The notes under the pieces were generated by a model, which saw only the letters and a program-made list of their open reading frames with translations, was not told where the DNA came from and made no database searches. From positions 1 to 64,000 of the forward strand of contig JAAWOG010000003.1 of NCBI GenBank assembly GCA_022799355.1: a DNA stretch of 64,000 nucleotides. Reading direction: 5' to 3'. The position numbers and the translations under genes were made by a program. Of the stretch, positions 31,274 through 40,281 are shown in pieces; within the stretch, counting starts at the first letter, position 1, and each line of letters starts with the position of its first letter. Source of the DNA: Lachnospiraceae bacterium (GTDB lineage Bacteria > Bacillota > Clostridia > Lachnospirales > Lachnospiraceae).

Positions 31274-32908
31274 ATGAAAATAATCAATCCCGTCCTGAGA
31301 GGATTTCACCCCGATCCCAGTATGATCAGGGTGGATGACACCTACTATATCGCCACCTCCACCTTTGAGTGGTGGCCCGGCGTTCAGATTCACGAGTCAA
31401 AGGATCTGGTAAACTGGCACCTGCTCACCTACCCCTTATCGGAAAAGCGGCTTCTCGACATGACCGGCGATCCCGATTCCGGCGGGATCTGGGCGCCGGA
31501 TCTCTCCTATGACAACGGCACCTTTTATCTGGTCTATACCGACGCCAAGGTGACCACAGGTTCTTTTAAGGACTGCACCAACTACCTGATCACCGCAAAG
31601 GACATCACAGGTCCCTGGTCCGATCCCATTGTCCTGAACACGGCGGGATTTGACGCCTCCCTGTTTCATGATGAGGACGGCAGAAAATATCTGGTAAACC
31701 AGTACTGGGATCCAAGGCCATGGCGCCATCCTTTTTATGGTATCATGTGTACGGAATTTTCGGAAAAAGAAGGCGCCCTTACGGGAAAGCCATGGGTAAT
31801 CTATCAGGGCACTGCGGACCGCCTCGCGGAAGGTCCTCATCTCTATAAAATAAACGGCTGGTACTATCTGTTTGTGGCACAGGGCGGAACCGGATATGCC
31901 CATCAGTCGAGAGTCGCAAGGGCAAAATCTCTCCGCGATGCCTTTGAGACACAGCCCGGCGCCCCTCTTCTGACAACGCTGGACGCCCCCTACCATCCCT
32001 ACCAGAAGGCAGGCCACGGCTCCCTTGTCCGGACAAAGGCAGGGGAATGGTATTTTGCCCATCTGATGGCACGGCCGCTCCATCACGATACGGAATCCGT
32101 CATAGATCCGAAGGGCTTTTGTCCTCTCGGAAGGGAGACGGCAATCCAGAAACTGGTGTGGGATGAAGAGGGCTGGCCTCAGATCGTCGGCGGGCACAAT
32201 GGACTAATCGAAGTGGATGCGCCTTTGGGCGTAACGGAGCACAAATGGGAAAAAGACTGCCCGGAAAAGGACGATTTTGACAAGGATACGCTGAATCCCC
32301 ATTTTCAGAGCCTGAGGACACCGCTGAGCGAAGAGATATGCTCTCTGAAAGATTGCCCCGGACATCTGAGGCTGTACGGGCATTTCTCACTCTCATCTGC
32401 CTTCACCCAGGCGCATGTGGCGCGCAGATGGCAGAGTTTTGCTTTTGAAGCGGAAGTGAAAATGGCCTACCGCCCCGTTTCCTTCCAGCAGTTCGCGGGA
32501 CTTACCTGCTACTATAATACCAGGAGCTGGACCTGTATGGAAATGACATGGCATGAAACATACGGACGCGTCATCGATGTGATCAGCACGGATCTTTCCG
32601 GATCGGAGAGCGTGTATGAAGATACCCCCGTACCTGTGCCCGAAGATGCGGCATACGTCTACTTTAAAGTGAAGGTACAACGCCTTAAGTATCAGTATTT
32701 TTACTCTTTTGACGGGGATACATGGATCGCGGTGCCCAGAATATTTGATGCCGCAAAACTCTCGGATGATTATATCACCGCCGCCTGCGGCGTGGCTTTT
32801 ACGGGCGCCTTTGTCGGTATGATGAGCGTAGACGGGCTCGGGACGAAGATACCGGCTGATTTTGATTATTTTTGTTATCGGGAAGCCGAAAACGCGGAAA
32901 ACATCTGA
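31274..32908 (+). CDS. GH43 beta-xylosidase / alpha-L-arabinofuranosidase
   Basis: A 544-residue cytosolic glycoside hydrolase of family 43, subfamily-11-like. The five-bladed propeller carries the expected catalytic triad: base Asp14 (HPDPS), pKa-modulating Asp127 (FDASLFHDEDG) and acid Glu186 (LAEGPHLY). A C-terminal beta-sandwich domain (from about 330) is typical of the two-domain xylosidases. The start at 31274 (MKIINPVL) follows GGAGG by 5 bases and sits at the family's usual N-terminus. The frame is open further upstream but has no ribosome site. It is divergent from the CUT1/GH28-like operon and probably shares its regulator. It would release xylose or arabinose from imported oligosaccharides. 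Confidence 0.93.
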   Translation: MKIINPVLRGFHPDPSMIRVDDTYYIATSTFEWWPGVQIHESKDLVNWHLLTYPLSEKRLLDMTGDPDSGGIWAPDLSYDNGTFYLVYTDAKVTTGSFKDCTNYLITAKDITGPWSDPIVLNTAGFDASLFHDEDGRKYLVNQYWDPRPWRHPFYGIMCTEFSEKEGALTGKPWVIYQGTADRLAEGPHLYKINGWYYLFVAQGGTGYAHQSRVARAKSLRDAFETQPGAPLLTTLDAPYHPYQKAGHGSLVRTKAGEWYFAHLMARPLHHDTESVIDPKGFCPLGRETAIQKLVWDEEGWPQIVGGHNGLIEVDAPLGVTEHKWEKDCPEKDDFDKDTLNPHFQSLRTPLSEEICSLKDCPGHLRLYGHFSLSSAFTQAHVARRWQSFAFEAEVKMAYRPVSFQQFAGLTCYYNTRSWTCMEMTWHETYGRVIDVISTDLSGSESVYEDTPVPVPEDAAYVYFKVKVQRLKYQYFYSFDGDTWIAVPRIFDAAKLSDDYITAACGVAFTGAFVGMMSVDGLGTKIPADFDYFCYREAENAENI

Positions 32909-32934
32909 AAATATCATCTCATAAAACAATTCAT

Positions 32935-32969
32935 CCGGCCGGGAGCATTAAGTTTTACTCCCGGTCCGG
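32935..32969. terminator. Hairpin between convergent genes
   Basis: CCGGCCGGGAG and CTCCCGGTCCGG form a GC-rich stem with one bulged T and a 12-base loop. No long T run follows on either strand, so termination strength is uncertain. Confidence 0.45.
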
Positions 32970-32976
32970 TGCACTC

Positions 32977-33987
32977 TCACCAGTACATCTTCTTCTGCTT
33001 TTCGCTGATATGTTCCACAAAACGGATTTTGCATTTTAAAAACTCTTCCATATCCATCATAATATGATACAGCAATGCACGGCTTTCAAATTCTTCCTGT
33101 TCTTTCGGCAGTTCTTCTTTCCTCATATTTTCAAAAACACGCTGCAGATTTTTCATCTCGTTTTCCGCCGTATTCTTTTCCGAAATCCGTTCCGCCATAT
33201 CCCGCATATAATCCGCCACAATTTTCGCCTGCCTGGGCATACTCCTGATCTTCTGCATCTCATAGTGCAGGCTGTGCAGCATTTTTAACTGATTCATCCG
33301 CATAATAAAATAATCAATATAATACTGGTGATAAGACATAAAGGAATTGCTTTTATACTCCCTCGCCTCCTCAATCATATCCGCGAGCCTTGATTCCAGA
33401 TCACGAATATCTTCCCAGACATTTCTGCCCTCCTGCTCTTCCATAAGATAATCCGCTATCTTACACAAAATATCCTGCAGCGATTTTTCCGTAAAACGCA
33501 TGCCCTTGATAATATGCTTCTCCTGCTTTTTGTTCAGGTAAAACATATTCAGCAAAAAGGCAATGGATACGCCGATCAGCACCAGCATAAATTCATTATA
33601 AAGAAACCCGATGCCAAAATCTTGCGTAGTCATATAGTGTGCCGCAATGACGCCATTGACCGACAGAGTCGATTTCCAGTCCAACATGGCCGATAAAAAG
33701 ACGATGCCGAATATCACCATCCCGAAGGCAATCCATACACTCTCCATATGGGGGATAAACAGAACCGCCAGCAATGTGGTAACAGCAAATGTGCCAAGAC
33801 GGACAAAAGTAAATTTTACCGTCTCCATCTTTGTTCCCAGAAGTGACAAAAGCGTCACCGTGCCCGCCGAAACCGCATATTCAAGCTGCAAAAGCCCAGC
33901 TATATAGATAGCCGCGGCACTTCCGACCGCAACCTTCAATGCCAGCAGCAGGTTCTTTTCCAGCCTTCTTCTTGTCTTTATACTCAT
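32977..33987 (-). CDS. Aromatic acid exporter family (FUSC/DUF939-type) membrane protein, copy 1
   Basis: The protein of about 336 residues has four closely packed membrane segments in the N-terminal half (for example LLALKVAVGSAAAIYIAGLL and AVTTLLAVLFIPH). The long helical, charged cytosolic part (about 165-336) is rich in coiled coil. This matches the ArAE_1/DUF939 group related to FusC and PET-type exporters. Substrates in this family are mostly unproven. I chose the ATG at 33987, which GGAGG precedes by 7 bases. It is paralogous over its whole length to the gene at 34084 and probably arose by tandem duplication. Confidence 0.83.
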   Translation of the reverse strand: MSIKTRRRLEKNLLLALKVAVGSAAAIYIAGLLQLEYAVSAGTVTLLSLLGTKMETVKFTFVRLGTFAVTTLLAVLFIPHMESVWIAFGMVIFGIVFLSAMLDWKSTLSVNGVIAAHYMTTQDFGIGFLYNEFMLVLIGVSIAFLLNMFYLNKKQEKHIIKGMRFTEKSLQDILCKIADYLMEEQEGRNVWEDIRDLESRLADMIEEAREYKSNSFMSYHQYYIDYFIMRMNQLKMLHSLHYEMQKIRSMPRQAKIVADYMRDMAERISEKNTAENEMKNLQRVFENMRKEELPKEQEEFESRALLYHIMMDMEEFLKCKIRFVEHISEKQKKMYW

Positions 33988-34083
33988 GGTATGTCCTCCT
34001 GCAAAAACAGATATGGATGTTATCCTTGCTGTCTCAGATAACATCTTAGTCCTTTTTGACAGGTTTATCAATGAGTTTTTATG

Positions 34084-35109
34084 CTATTTCCAGTATTCTT
34101 TTATTTGCTTCGCGCCCAGATTCTTCACAAATTCCTGTTTATATTTTAAAAACTCCTCCAGGTCCATCAGCACATGGAAGAGCATTGCCCGGCTCTCAAA
34201 CTCCTCTCTTGATTTCGGCAGTTCCTCCTGTTTCATCTCCCCCAATATCTCCTCCAGCCTCTCCAGTTGTTTCTCCGGCAGGTTCTTCTCCGTCACGTGA
34301 TCCGCCAGGTAACATATATAATCCGCTATCACCGCCGCCTGCCCGGGCATATTCCGCATCTTTCTCATCTCATAATGCAGACTGTCCAGCATCCGGTACT
34401 GGTCAAGACGCATCTCAAAGTAATCCAGATAGTAATCATGGTGGGATTCAAAGGTGTTATCCTGATATTCCCTCGCCTCTTCCATCAGCTCCCGCAGCTT
34501 GTCCTCCAGCATATCGATTTCCTCCCATACGCTCTGGTTCATCTGCTTTGTCCTCTCCCGCCCCATCAGATATTCCGCAAGTTCCCGCAAATCGGCCTGC
34601 AAAGTCTTCTCCACATAACAGATCCCTTCCATCAGATGCTTTTTCTGGCTCTTATTCAGATGAAACAGATTCAGAATAAAAGCGATCGCAACCCCGATAA
34701 ACACCAGCATAAATTCATTATAGAGAAATTCCGGGCTCAAATCCGCTTTTGTCATATAGTGAGAGGCAATGACCGCATTCACCGACAGCGCCGCCAGCCA
34801 GCCCATCATATTACAAAAAAAGACAAGTATAAAGACAATGACACCGTAAGCAAGCCACTCGCTGTGCATATACGGGATCAGCAAATGCGCCATCAGAACG
34901 GTAAGGAGAAACGTAATCAGCCGAAAAAGGGAAAGCTTTACCGTTCCCCATTTTGTGGCAAGCAGGGACAAAAGGGTTACGGTGCCCGCCGAAGCCGCAT
35001 ACTCCAGGTGCATGGCCTCCGCGATATAGATGGCAAGCCCGCTGCCAAAGGCAATCTTGAATGCCAGAAGCAATGTCTTTTTCAGTTTCCTTCTCATCAC
35101 CGTACTCAT
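34084..35109 (-). CDS. Aromatic acid exporter family (FUSC/DUF939-type) membrane protein, copy 2
   Basis: The 341-residue protein has the same architecture as its downstream paralog: an N-terminal membrane half (LLLAFKIAFGSGLAIYIAEA, LLSLLATKWGTVKLSLF) and a C-terminal helical cytosolic half (LEEFLKYKQEFVKN at the end). Shared blocks such as LEYAVSAGTVTLLSL / LEYAASAGTVTLLSL show recent duplication. The ATG at 35109 follows GGAGG by 7 bases. The two genes are 96 bases apart and likely co-transcribed. They may form a hetero-oligomer. Confidence 0.83.
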   Translation of the reverse strand: MSTVMRRKLKKTLLLAFKIAFGSGLAIYIAEAMHLEYAASAGTVTLLSLLATKWGTVKLSLFRLITFLLTVLMAHLLIPYMHSEWLAYGVIVFILVFFCNMMGWLAALSVNAVIASHYMTKADLSPEFLYNEFMLVFIGVAIAFILNLFHLNKSQKKHLMEGICYVEKTLQADLRELAEYLMGRERTKQMNQSVWEEIDMLEDKLRELMEEAREYQDNTFESHHDYYLDYFEMRLDQYRMLDSLHYEMRKMRNMPGQAAVIADYICYLADHVTEKNLPEKQLERLEEILGEMKQEELPKSREEFESRAMLFHVLMDLEEFLKYKQEFVKNLGAKQIKEYWK

Positions 35110-35236
35110 GTTCCGCCCTCCCGTCAGCGCCTCTGATATTTGATTATTTTCGACTTTTTAACGTCATTTTCCGTCTATTATACTTTATGATATCCAATTT
35201 TCTCAATTTTTACAATGCCAATTCTGCAAAAACAAA

Positions 35237-35266
35237 TTGTTAACCATTTTATTTTTATGGTTGACA
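35237..35266 (+). promoter_or_regulatory. BirA operator overlapping the bioY promoter
   Basis: TTGTTAACC (35237-35245) and GGTTGACA (35259-35266) form an interrupted palindrome with a 13-base centre, the form of biotin repressor sites in Firmicutes. The right half includes TTGACA (35261-35266), a -35 box followed after 18 bases by TAGGAT (35285-35290). Repressor binding would cover the promoter. Confidence 0.8.
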
Positions 35267-35363
35267 TATTATTCTTTCCTGTGTTAGGATGGTTGAGACA
35301 CAAAAGACCATACACAATTGCGACTGATTACCATGAAGATCAGAGAAAGGACCGAGACATCCA

Positions 35364-35978
35364 ATGAATACAAATACAAAGACAAACACATCCGAACAAA
35401 ACACCGGCATGCGGACAGGCGAAAAAAGAAAAATCTATGATATGGCATACATTGCCGTCTTCACGGTGATCATTGCGATCTGTTCATGGATTTCCATCCC
35501 CACCTTAGTCCCCTTTACCCTGCAGACCTTCGCGGTATTTCTGTCCGTCGCAATACTCGGCGGAAAACGCGGTACGCTGTCGATCATCATCTATGTCCTG
35601 CTGGGCGCCATCGGTGTTCCGGTATTCGCGGGATTCTCCGGCGGATTCGGCATTATCTTAAACACCACCGGGGGCTACATCATCGGTTTTATACTCTCCG
35701 CCCTTATCATGTGGCTGATGGAAACCATGTTCGGCAGAAAGCTTCCGGTTCAGGCACTGTCGATGGTACTGGGGCTCCTTGCCTGCTATGCGGTAGGCAC
35801 AGTATGGTTTATGTTTGTTTATATGAGACAGACAGGCGCCATCGGACTGACGACGGTACTGGGCTGGTGCGTCATCCCCTTTCTCATTCCCGACGCAATA
35901 AAAATCGCCCTGGCGCTCACCCTCAGCAATACGCTGCGCAAACCTCTGGCAAAGATCATGAATGAATCCGGGACCTGA
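35364..35978 (+). CDS. bioY: Biotin transporter BioY (ECF S component)
   Basis: A 204-residue membrane protein. After a polar N-terminal tail (about 25 residues) come six hydrophobic helices with BioY signatures: LVPFTLQTFAVFLSVAILGG, then GAIGVPVFAGFSGG near the biotin site and LNTTGGYIIGFI. It imports biotin, alone or with the shared ECF module. The BirA-type operator directly upstream supports the assignment. The ribosome site AAAGGA lies 12 bases before the ATG, so ATG at 35409 (MRTGEKRK) is a possible alternative start. Confidence 0.93.
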   Translation: MNTNTKTNTSEQNTGMRTGEKRKIYDMAYIAVFTVIIAICSWISIPTLVPFTLQTFAVFLSVAILGGKRGTLSIIIYVLLGAIGVPVFAGFSGGFGIILNTTGGYIIGFILSALIMWLMETMFGRKLPVQALSMVLGLLACYAVGTVWFMFVYMRQTGAIGLTTVLGWCVIPFLIPDAIKIALALTLSNTLRKPLAKIMNESGT

Positions 35979-36003
35979 ACAAAAAGAAGGAGAATCGATA
36001 CAT

Positions 36004-36369
36004 ATGATATACAAAATCAGAGCCCATCACGGCATGTGCTTTTCCTTTTTTCAGGGAAAGGGCTACAGCGGTGAATTTACGGAAAATATGTGGTCCATGA
36101 AAGAAAAACTGAGCAGGAATCCCGAAGTGATCCTGCTCAATGAAACCGATGATGTCTGTTCCCGCTGTCCCAATAACCATGCCGGGAAATGCACATCCGC
36201 CGATAAAGTCGATGATTATGACCGCCAGGTACTTGCCCTTTGCGGTTTCAGGGAAGGGACAAAAATCAGATGGGCGGATTTTGAAAAATCCGTACATGAC
36301 AATATTTTGTCCCAGGGAAAACGCTCTGTCATCTGCGGCGGTTGCCAGTGGAATGCGTTGTGCCTGTAA
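36004..36369 (+). CDS. DUF1284 cysteine-rich protein
   Basis: The 121-residue cytosolic protein begins YKIRAHHGMC and has two further cysteine groups, CSRCPNNHAGKC and CGGCQWNALC. This spacing is typical of the DUF1284 family and suggests an iron-sulfur or zinc site. Function is unknown. I start at the ATG at 36004. The frame is open to 35962 but overlaps bioY. It begins 25 bases after bioY and is probably co-transcribed with it under biotin control, which would be worth noting for function. Confidence 0.8.
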   Translation: MIYKIRAHHGMCFSFFQGKGYSGEFTENMWSMKEKLSRNPEVILLNETDDVCSRCPNNHAGKCTSADKVDDYDRQVLALCGFREGTKIRWADFEKSVHDNILSQGKRSVICGGCQWNALCL

Positions 36370-36387
36370 CCTTCGGCGTCTTTTTTC

Positions 36388-37404
36388 TCACGCCCCGATC
36401 ACCTTATAAAACTCCTCCAGCGTCCACCCTTTCTCTGCCAGATAGGCTGCCGCCTCCCGCCCCACATAGCGGAAGTGCCAGGGTTCAAAGCCGATCTTTG
36501 TCACATCCTCCTTCTCCTCCGGATAGCGCAGGATAAAGCCGTATTTATGGCAGTGCTCCACCAGCCATTGATTACCGGGCTCTCCTTTCTGGCTTTCGTC
36601 CATGATCGTATTGGTGGAACACAGGATATCCAGCGCCAGCCCCGTCTCATGCTCGGACTGTCCCGCCGGCATGGTATACTCATGCGTCCTCTGAAGCGCC
36701 GCCTCATAGGTGTACCCCTTCGCCATATACTTTTTCACATCCTTATCCACCAGATTCTGCTGATAGGACCGGTCCCGGTGGGCGGAAGCAATCCAATAAT
36801 CATAGCCTGCCGCGCCACCCGCTTCCAGCATGGCACAGAGATCTCCATAGAGCACCTCCGCAGCCTGCAGCCTTCCCTTGCAGATATTCCGCAGCACCGG
36901 CTGGTAAGAAGCGGAAAGCTCATGTTCCTTATTGACCAGCAGCAGAAGAGATTCATTCCGCGCATAAATATTCTGACACTCCTGTCGTATTTCAGGTGTG
37001 ACCGTAGCCCCATCCCCGACAGCAGCCATTGATTCTCCTTCCGCATTTATCTCTTCATTCACAGCTATTTCGCCGCTCCCGATCCGCTCCCCTCCCGCGT
37101 ATACTTTCTCATCACCTTCAATAAAAAAACCGATAAATACCCAGAGGGTAGCCGCAATGCCCGCAAAGCAGAAATAAAGCAGCAGCCATCTGATCATCCT
37201 GCGTTGTGCCCTCTTCTGTTTCCGTTTTCTCGCATCTATTATCCGCCTTTGCGCCATTTGCCGGGAATTGTCTCTGTTTCCGGTATTTCGGCTTCTTCTT
37301 ACGCCCTCCGTTCTATTATAAACAGGCCTTCTATCCCCTTCGGTTTTCGTCTTTCCTGCCGGAGTGTATCCATACATCATATCCATCCTGAGCGTTTTCC
37401 CCAT
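36388..37404 (-). CDS. VanY-type D-alanyl-D-alanine carboxypeptidase (M15B)
   Basis: A protein of about 338 residues. A basic cytosolic N-terminus (about 1-78) and one membrane anchor (RWLLLYFCFAGIAATLWVFI) precede an extracellular zinc peptidase domain. Zinc-site motifs are SEHETGLALDI (His and Asp ligands) and EPWHFRYVG (catalytic Glu, His ligand). It should trim the terminal D-Ala of peptidoglycan stem peptides. The ATG at 37404 follows GAGGAGG by 8 bases. Its promoter shares a phased repeat with the promoter of the nearby two-component system 2, so it is a likely target of that system. Confidence 0.92.
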   Translation of the reverse strand: MGKTLRMDMMYGYTPAGKTKTEGDRRPVYNRTEGVRRSRNTGNRDNSRQMAQRRIIDARKRKQKRAQRRMIRWLLLYFCFAGIAATLWVFIGFFIEGDEKVYAGGERIGSGEIAVNEEINAEGESMAAVGDGATVTPEIRQECQNIYARNESLLLLVNKEHELSASYQPVLRNICKGRLQAAEVLYGDLCAMLEAGGAAGYDYWIASAHRDRSYQQNLVDKDVKKYMAKGYTYEAALQRTHEYTMPAGQSEHETGLALDILCSTNTIMDESQKGEPGNQWLVEHCHKYGFILRYPEEKEDVTKIGFEPWHFRYVGREAAAYLAEKGWTLEEFYKVIGA

Positions 37405-37483
37405 ACTCTCGTCCTCCTCTTTCGGAATCCATGTGAAGAAAAGCACCGCGAAATATAAGGCTTCTTTCACATTTGATAAGACA

Positions 37484-37539
37484 AGAATATCCGCTCCATG
37501 TATCAGACTTTCCGCAAATCTGTATCAAAGCTGTATCAA
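37484..37539 (-). promoter_or_regulatory. Promoter of the carboxypeptidase gene with phased regulator repeats
   Basis: Minus strand half-sites TTGATAC (37533-37539), TTGATAC (37522-37528) and CTGATAC (37500-37506) are spaced by 11 and 22 bases. The -10 TATTCT (37484-37489) starts 17 bases after the start of the last one. The same 17-base distance occurs at 41033-41066. Confidence 0.65.
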
Positions 37540-37562
37540 TTCACAGGTATTGATCCCCTCTT

Positions 37563-38852
37563 TTAAAACTGCATCATCTCAAAAAATTCCCTGCACCCCG
37601 CTTTCTGCAGCCACAAATCGTTGTCTGCGCCGCTCCATTCACCTGTGGTCCCTACCGCCAGTAGCATCTCCTCCTGTGTATCAAGGGTATCCTTCCCAAC
37701 CGACGCTTCATTGACCACATCTATCTTCACCGCATACATCACGCTCTCCCTCTCCGCATCAGACAGCGCTGCATCATACATCTCTTCCTCCGTGCCCGCC
37801 GCTGCTTCCGAAGAGGCTCCCGTCTCCGCCGCTGCTTCCGCCCCACCGGCGCCGCCGGCGCCTTTTTCCGCTTCTTTATCCTGAAACCTCATATAGCCGA
37901 TGATCTCTCCGGTGCGTTCCGTGCCATGGAGGATTTCCTCCTCCGGGCGCACCTCCCAGTATCCCTTCCATTCCTCCGTAAGCCGATCCGTCAGATACAT
38001 CTGTATTTCCGTGATATACCCCGGCAATTCGCTCTCATACTTTCCGTTTTTGTCCGCCGGCGCCATACCAAATATCTGCGGAAACTCCCAGCCATGGGCC
38101 TCATACCATAACGTCACCGCCTCCCTCTCCCCCTCCGCGGCTATGGCGTAAATTTTGTAAAAATCCGCGTCCAGACACACCATCAGCCTCTGCGTCGCAT
38201 ACCTTGAAGCAGACCACTCGGCAATACCCTTTTGGGACAGTTCCACCCACTTTTCTCTTTCCGCCGCCTCCCTGCTCTCATTCCTCTGTTCCTGCGTCAG
38301 CTCAAACGTCAGCGTCCAGAAATGAAGCGGCGCCATCTCCTGTCCCGGATCATGATCTCCCATGCCGCTCCCCGGCTGGACATATGCCGTATTTTTTTCC
38401 CGGGAGATCAGATTCTCCTTCGTCATCTCCTCCCACCAGCCATCCCAGACTGTCATAACGGTGCGCTCTGCCACTGCCTCCATCTCTCTGTTTACGATCT
38501 CCACCAGCTCTTCATCGCTGATCTTTTCCCCCGATTCCTCCGCAGGCAGAAACGCCAGTTTATCGCCTGCCGTTTCCGCCCTTGCGACCGCCTCAATCTT
38601 CTCCTGAAAGCTGTTGTAAGCCACCGCATAGGGACTCAGATTCATATCCATATAAGTGATCTGCATCAGCGTTCCTGCATCGTACAGGTGATTGATCATC
38701 TTCGGCGCTAAAAATGCCCCCACCGTCAGGATCACCACAAGCAAAATGCAAAGCGCTTTCCCCATCATATGATCCAGTGAGAACCATCTGCCAAAGAAGC
38801 CGGCCTTTGAGCCCTTTATTTTCTTTCTGCCGCCCTTCTTTTTCTCAATCAT
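37563..38852 (-). CDS. Membrane-anchored extracellular protein coupled to two-component system 2
   Basis: A protein of about 429 residues with a basic N-terminus, one membrane segment (about residues 30-50: ALCILLVVILTVGAFLA) and a large outside domain with many acidic residues. There is an Ala/Gly/Glu-rich low-complexity patch near residues 330-375. I recognise no family. The ATG at 38852 overlaps the end of the kinase gene by 8 bases, so it is translationally coupled and probably part of the signalling unit, for example as an accessory sensor. The longer frame from 38927 lies in the kinase gene and is rejected. Confidence 0.75.
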   Translation of the reverse strand: MIEKKKGGRKKIKGSKAGFFGRWFSLDHMMGKALCILLVVILTVGAFLAPKMINHLYDAGTLMQITYMDMNLSPYAVAYNSFQEKIEAVARAETAGDKLAFLPAEESGEKISDEELVEIVNREMEAVAERTVMTVWDGWWEEMTKENLISREKNTAYVQPGSGMGDHDPGQEMAPLHFWTLTFELTQEQRNESREAAEREKWVELSQKGIAEWSASRYATQRLMVCLDADFYKIYAIAAEGEREAVTLWYEAHGWEFPQIFGMAPADKNGKYESELPGYITEIQMYLTDRLTEEWKGYWEVRPEEEILHGTERTGEIIGYMRFQDKEAEKGAGGAGGAEAAAETGASSEAAAGTEEEMYDAALSDAERESVMYAVKIDVVNEASVGKDTLDTQEEMLLAVGTTGEWSGADNDLWLQKAGCREFFEMMQF

Positions 38853-40281
38853 CCTCTTCCTCCTCCGGAAAGAAAATATAAACCTTTGTGCCTTCTCCCT
38901 CTTTGCTGTCGATCTTCCACTCCGCATGGTGCAGGTTCACGATCCTGCTGCACAATGTCATCCCGATTCCCGCGCCGCCTTCCTTCCGCGCCCTGGATTT
39001 ATCCACCATATAAAAGGCTTCCGTAATCTTTCCCACCTCATCTTCGGGAATGCCGCAGCCGTTATCCTCCAGTGTAAAACTATAGCCATGCTTCTCCTGT
39101 CTGCCGGTAAACAGAATTTTTCCCTGCTCTCCCGGCTTTTCATAGGTTTTTCTGCCGCATGCCTTCGCTCCGTTGTCGATCAGGTTGCCGAACAGAGAGC
39201 AGAGCAGGTCCAGATCACCGTACACGATCCCCGGCGCAATCGTCTTTACCAGCACCACCTTTTTCTCCCACAAAAGCCTCTTTGTAAAAAGTTCTACCTC
39301 ATAGGCAAGTTCTCTCGTTTTTAAGGGCTTTAGGGTAATCCCCTGTTTGTCCACCCGGACCAGTTCCATCATTTTCAGAGAAAGCCTCTCCAGCCGCTTC
39401 CCCTGCTGGTAAATATAGTCGGAAGAACTGCGCTTCTCCTCCTCCGTCAGGTTCATGCTCCGCAGCATGTCGCCGTAACCGATAATGGAGGTCAGCGGCG
39501 TTTTCAGTTCATGGGCAAAGGCGCCCGTAAACTCCTCCTGCCGCCTCGCCGCATCGCCCAGCTCCCAGATACTTCTCTCCAGCCGCCTTGCCATCCTGTT
39601 AAACTCCAGCATCAGCCCCGCCAGCTCATCTTCTCCCTTTACCTCCACCCGGCTCTGATAATTTCCTCTCGCGAAATCTCTGGTTGCTCTCATTAACTGC
39701 CGGATCGGCTTTGTAAAATGATACGCCAGAAACCAGGAAACAGGAACGGACAGCACAATAACGAGCAGCACCATATTGCGGTACTGCTCATACAGCCTGT
39801 CCCTTGCGTCGTATACATATTGAATATTTCTGCCAAAGGCAAGATACCAGGTGCCGCTGCCGCTCTTTAACTGTGAAAGAGCCTCCAGATAATGCCCCGC
39901 CTCGGTATCGGTGAGCCGCCACATCGCCCTGTCCGTTCCCACATTTTCCGCCATCAGCGCCCCATAATACATGCCGTTTTTATAGATAAGCTGCCGCTCC
40001 TCATTGTAGAGCGCGATACCGTTCTCCTGATTCCCGATGCTGTCCTCGATGGTTTCCGACATCTCTGTCATAACATCATTTTCAATCGAATAGCCCTCCG
40101 GCAGCGCCTCCATAGACGCCAAAAGCGCGAACTGAAACATTTTCCACTCTTCCAGCCCCCGCTCTTTCTCTCTTTCCAGCATAATCTGAAAAGACGTCTG
40201 TAAAAAAATAGATCCGAATACCGCAAACAATATGACCAGCAGGCATACGATGGCGGTAAACTGTTTCCAGAATAACTTCAT
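38845..40281 (-). CDS. Sensor histidine kinase (system 2)
   Basis: A 478-residue kinase with two membrane segments (about 8-30 and 170-190) around an outside sensor of about 140 residues. A HAMP linker (about 190-243) precedes the H-box FAHELKTPLTSIIGYGD (phosphorylated H257). The HATPase_c domain has DNGCGIP, an F-box-like AFYMVDKSRARKEGGAGIGM and G2. The ATG overlaps the regulator stop as ATGA. It resembles VanS-like envelope kinases in layout. The pairing with a VanY-type target suggests a cell-wall signal, which is inference. Confidence 0.93.
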   Translation of the reverse strand: MKLFWKQFTAIVCLLVILFAVFGSIFLQTSFQIMLEREKERGLEEWKMFQFALLASMEALPEGYSIENDVMTEMSETIEDSIGNQENGIALYNEERQLIYKNGMYYGALMAENVGTDRAMWRLTDTEAGHYLEALSQLKSGSGTWYLAFGRNIQYVYDARDRLYEQYRNMVLLVIVLSVPVSWFLAYHFTKPIRQLMRATRDFARGNYQSRVEVKGEDELAGLMLEFNRMARRLERSIWELGDAARRQEEFTGAFAHELKTPLTSIIGYGDMLRSMNLTEEEKRSSSDYIYQQGKRLERLSLKMMELVRVDKQGITLKPLKTRELAYEVELFTKRLLWEKKVVLVKTIAPGIVYGDLDLLCSLFGNLIDNGAKACGRKTYEKPGEQGKILFTGRQEKHGYSFTLEDNGCGIPEDEVGKITEAFYMVDKSRARKEGGAGIGMTLCSRIVNLHHAEWKIDSKEGEGTKVYIFFPEEEEDD

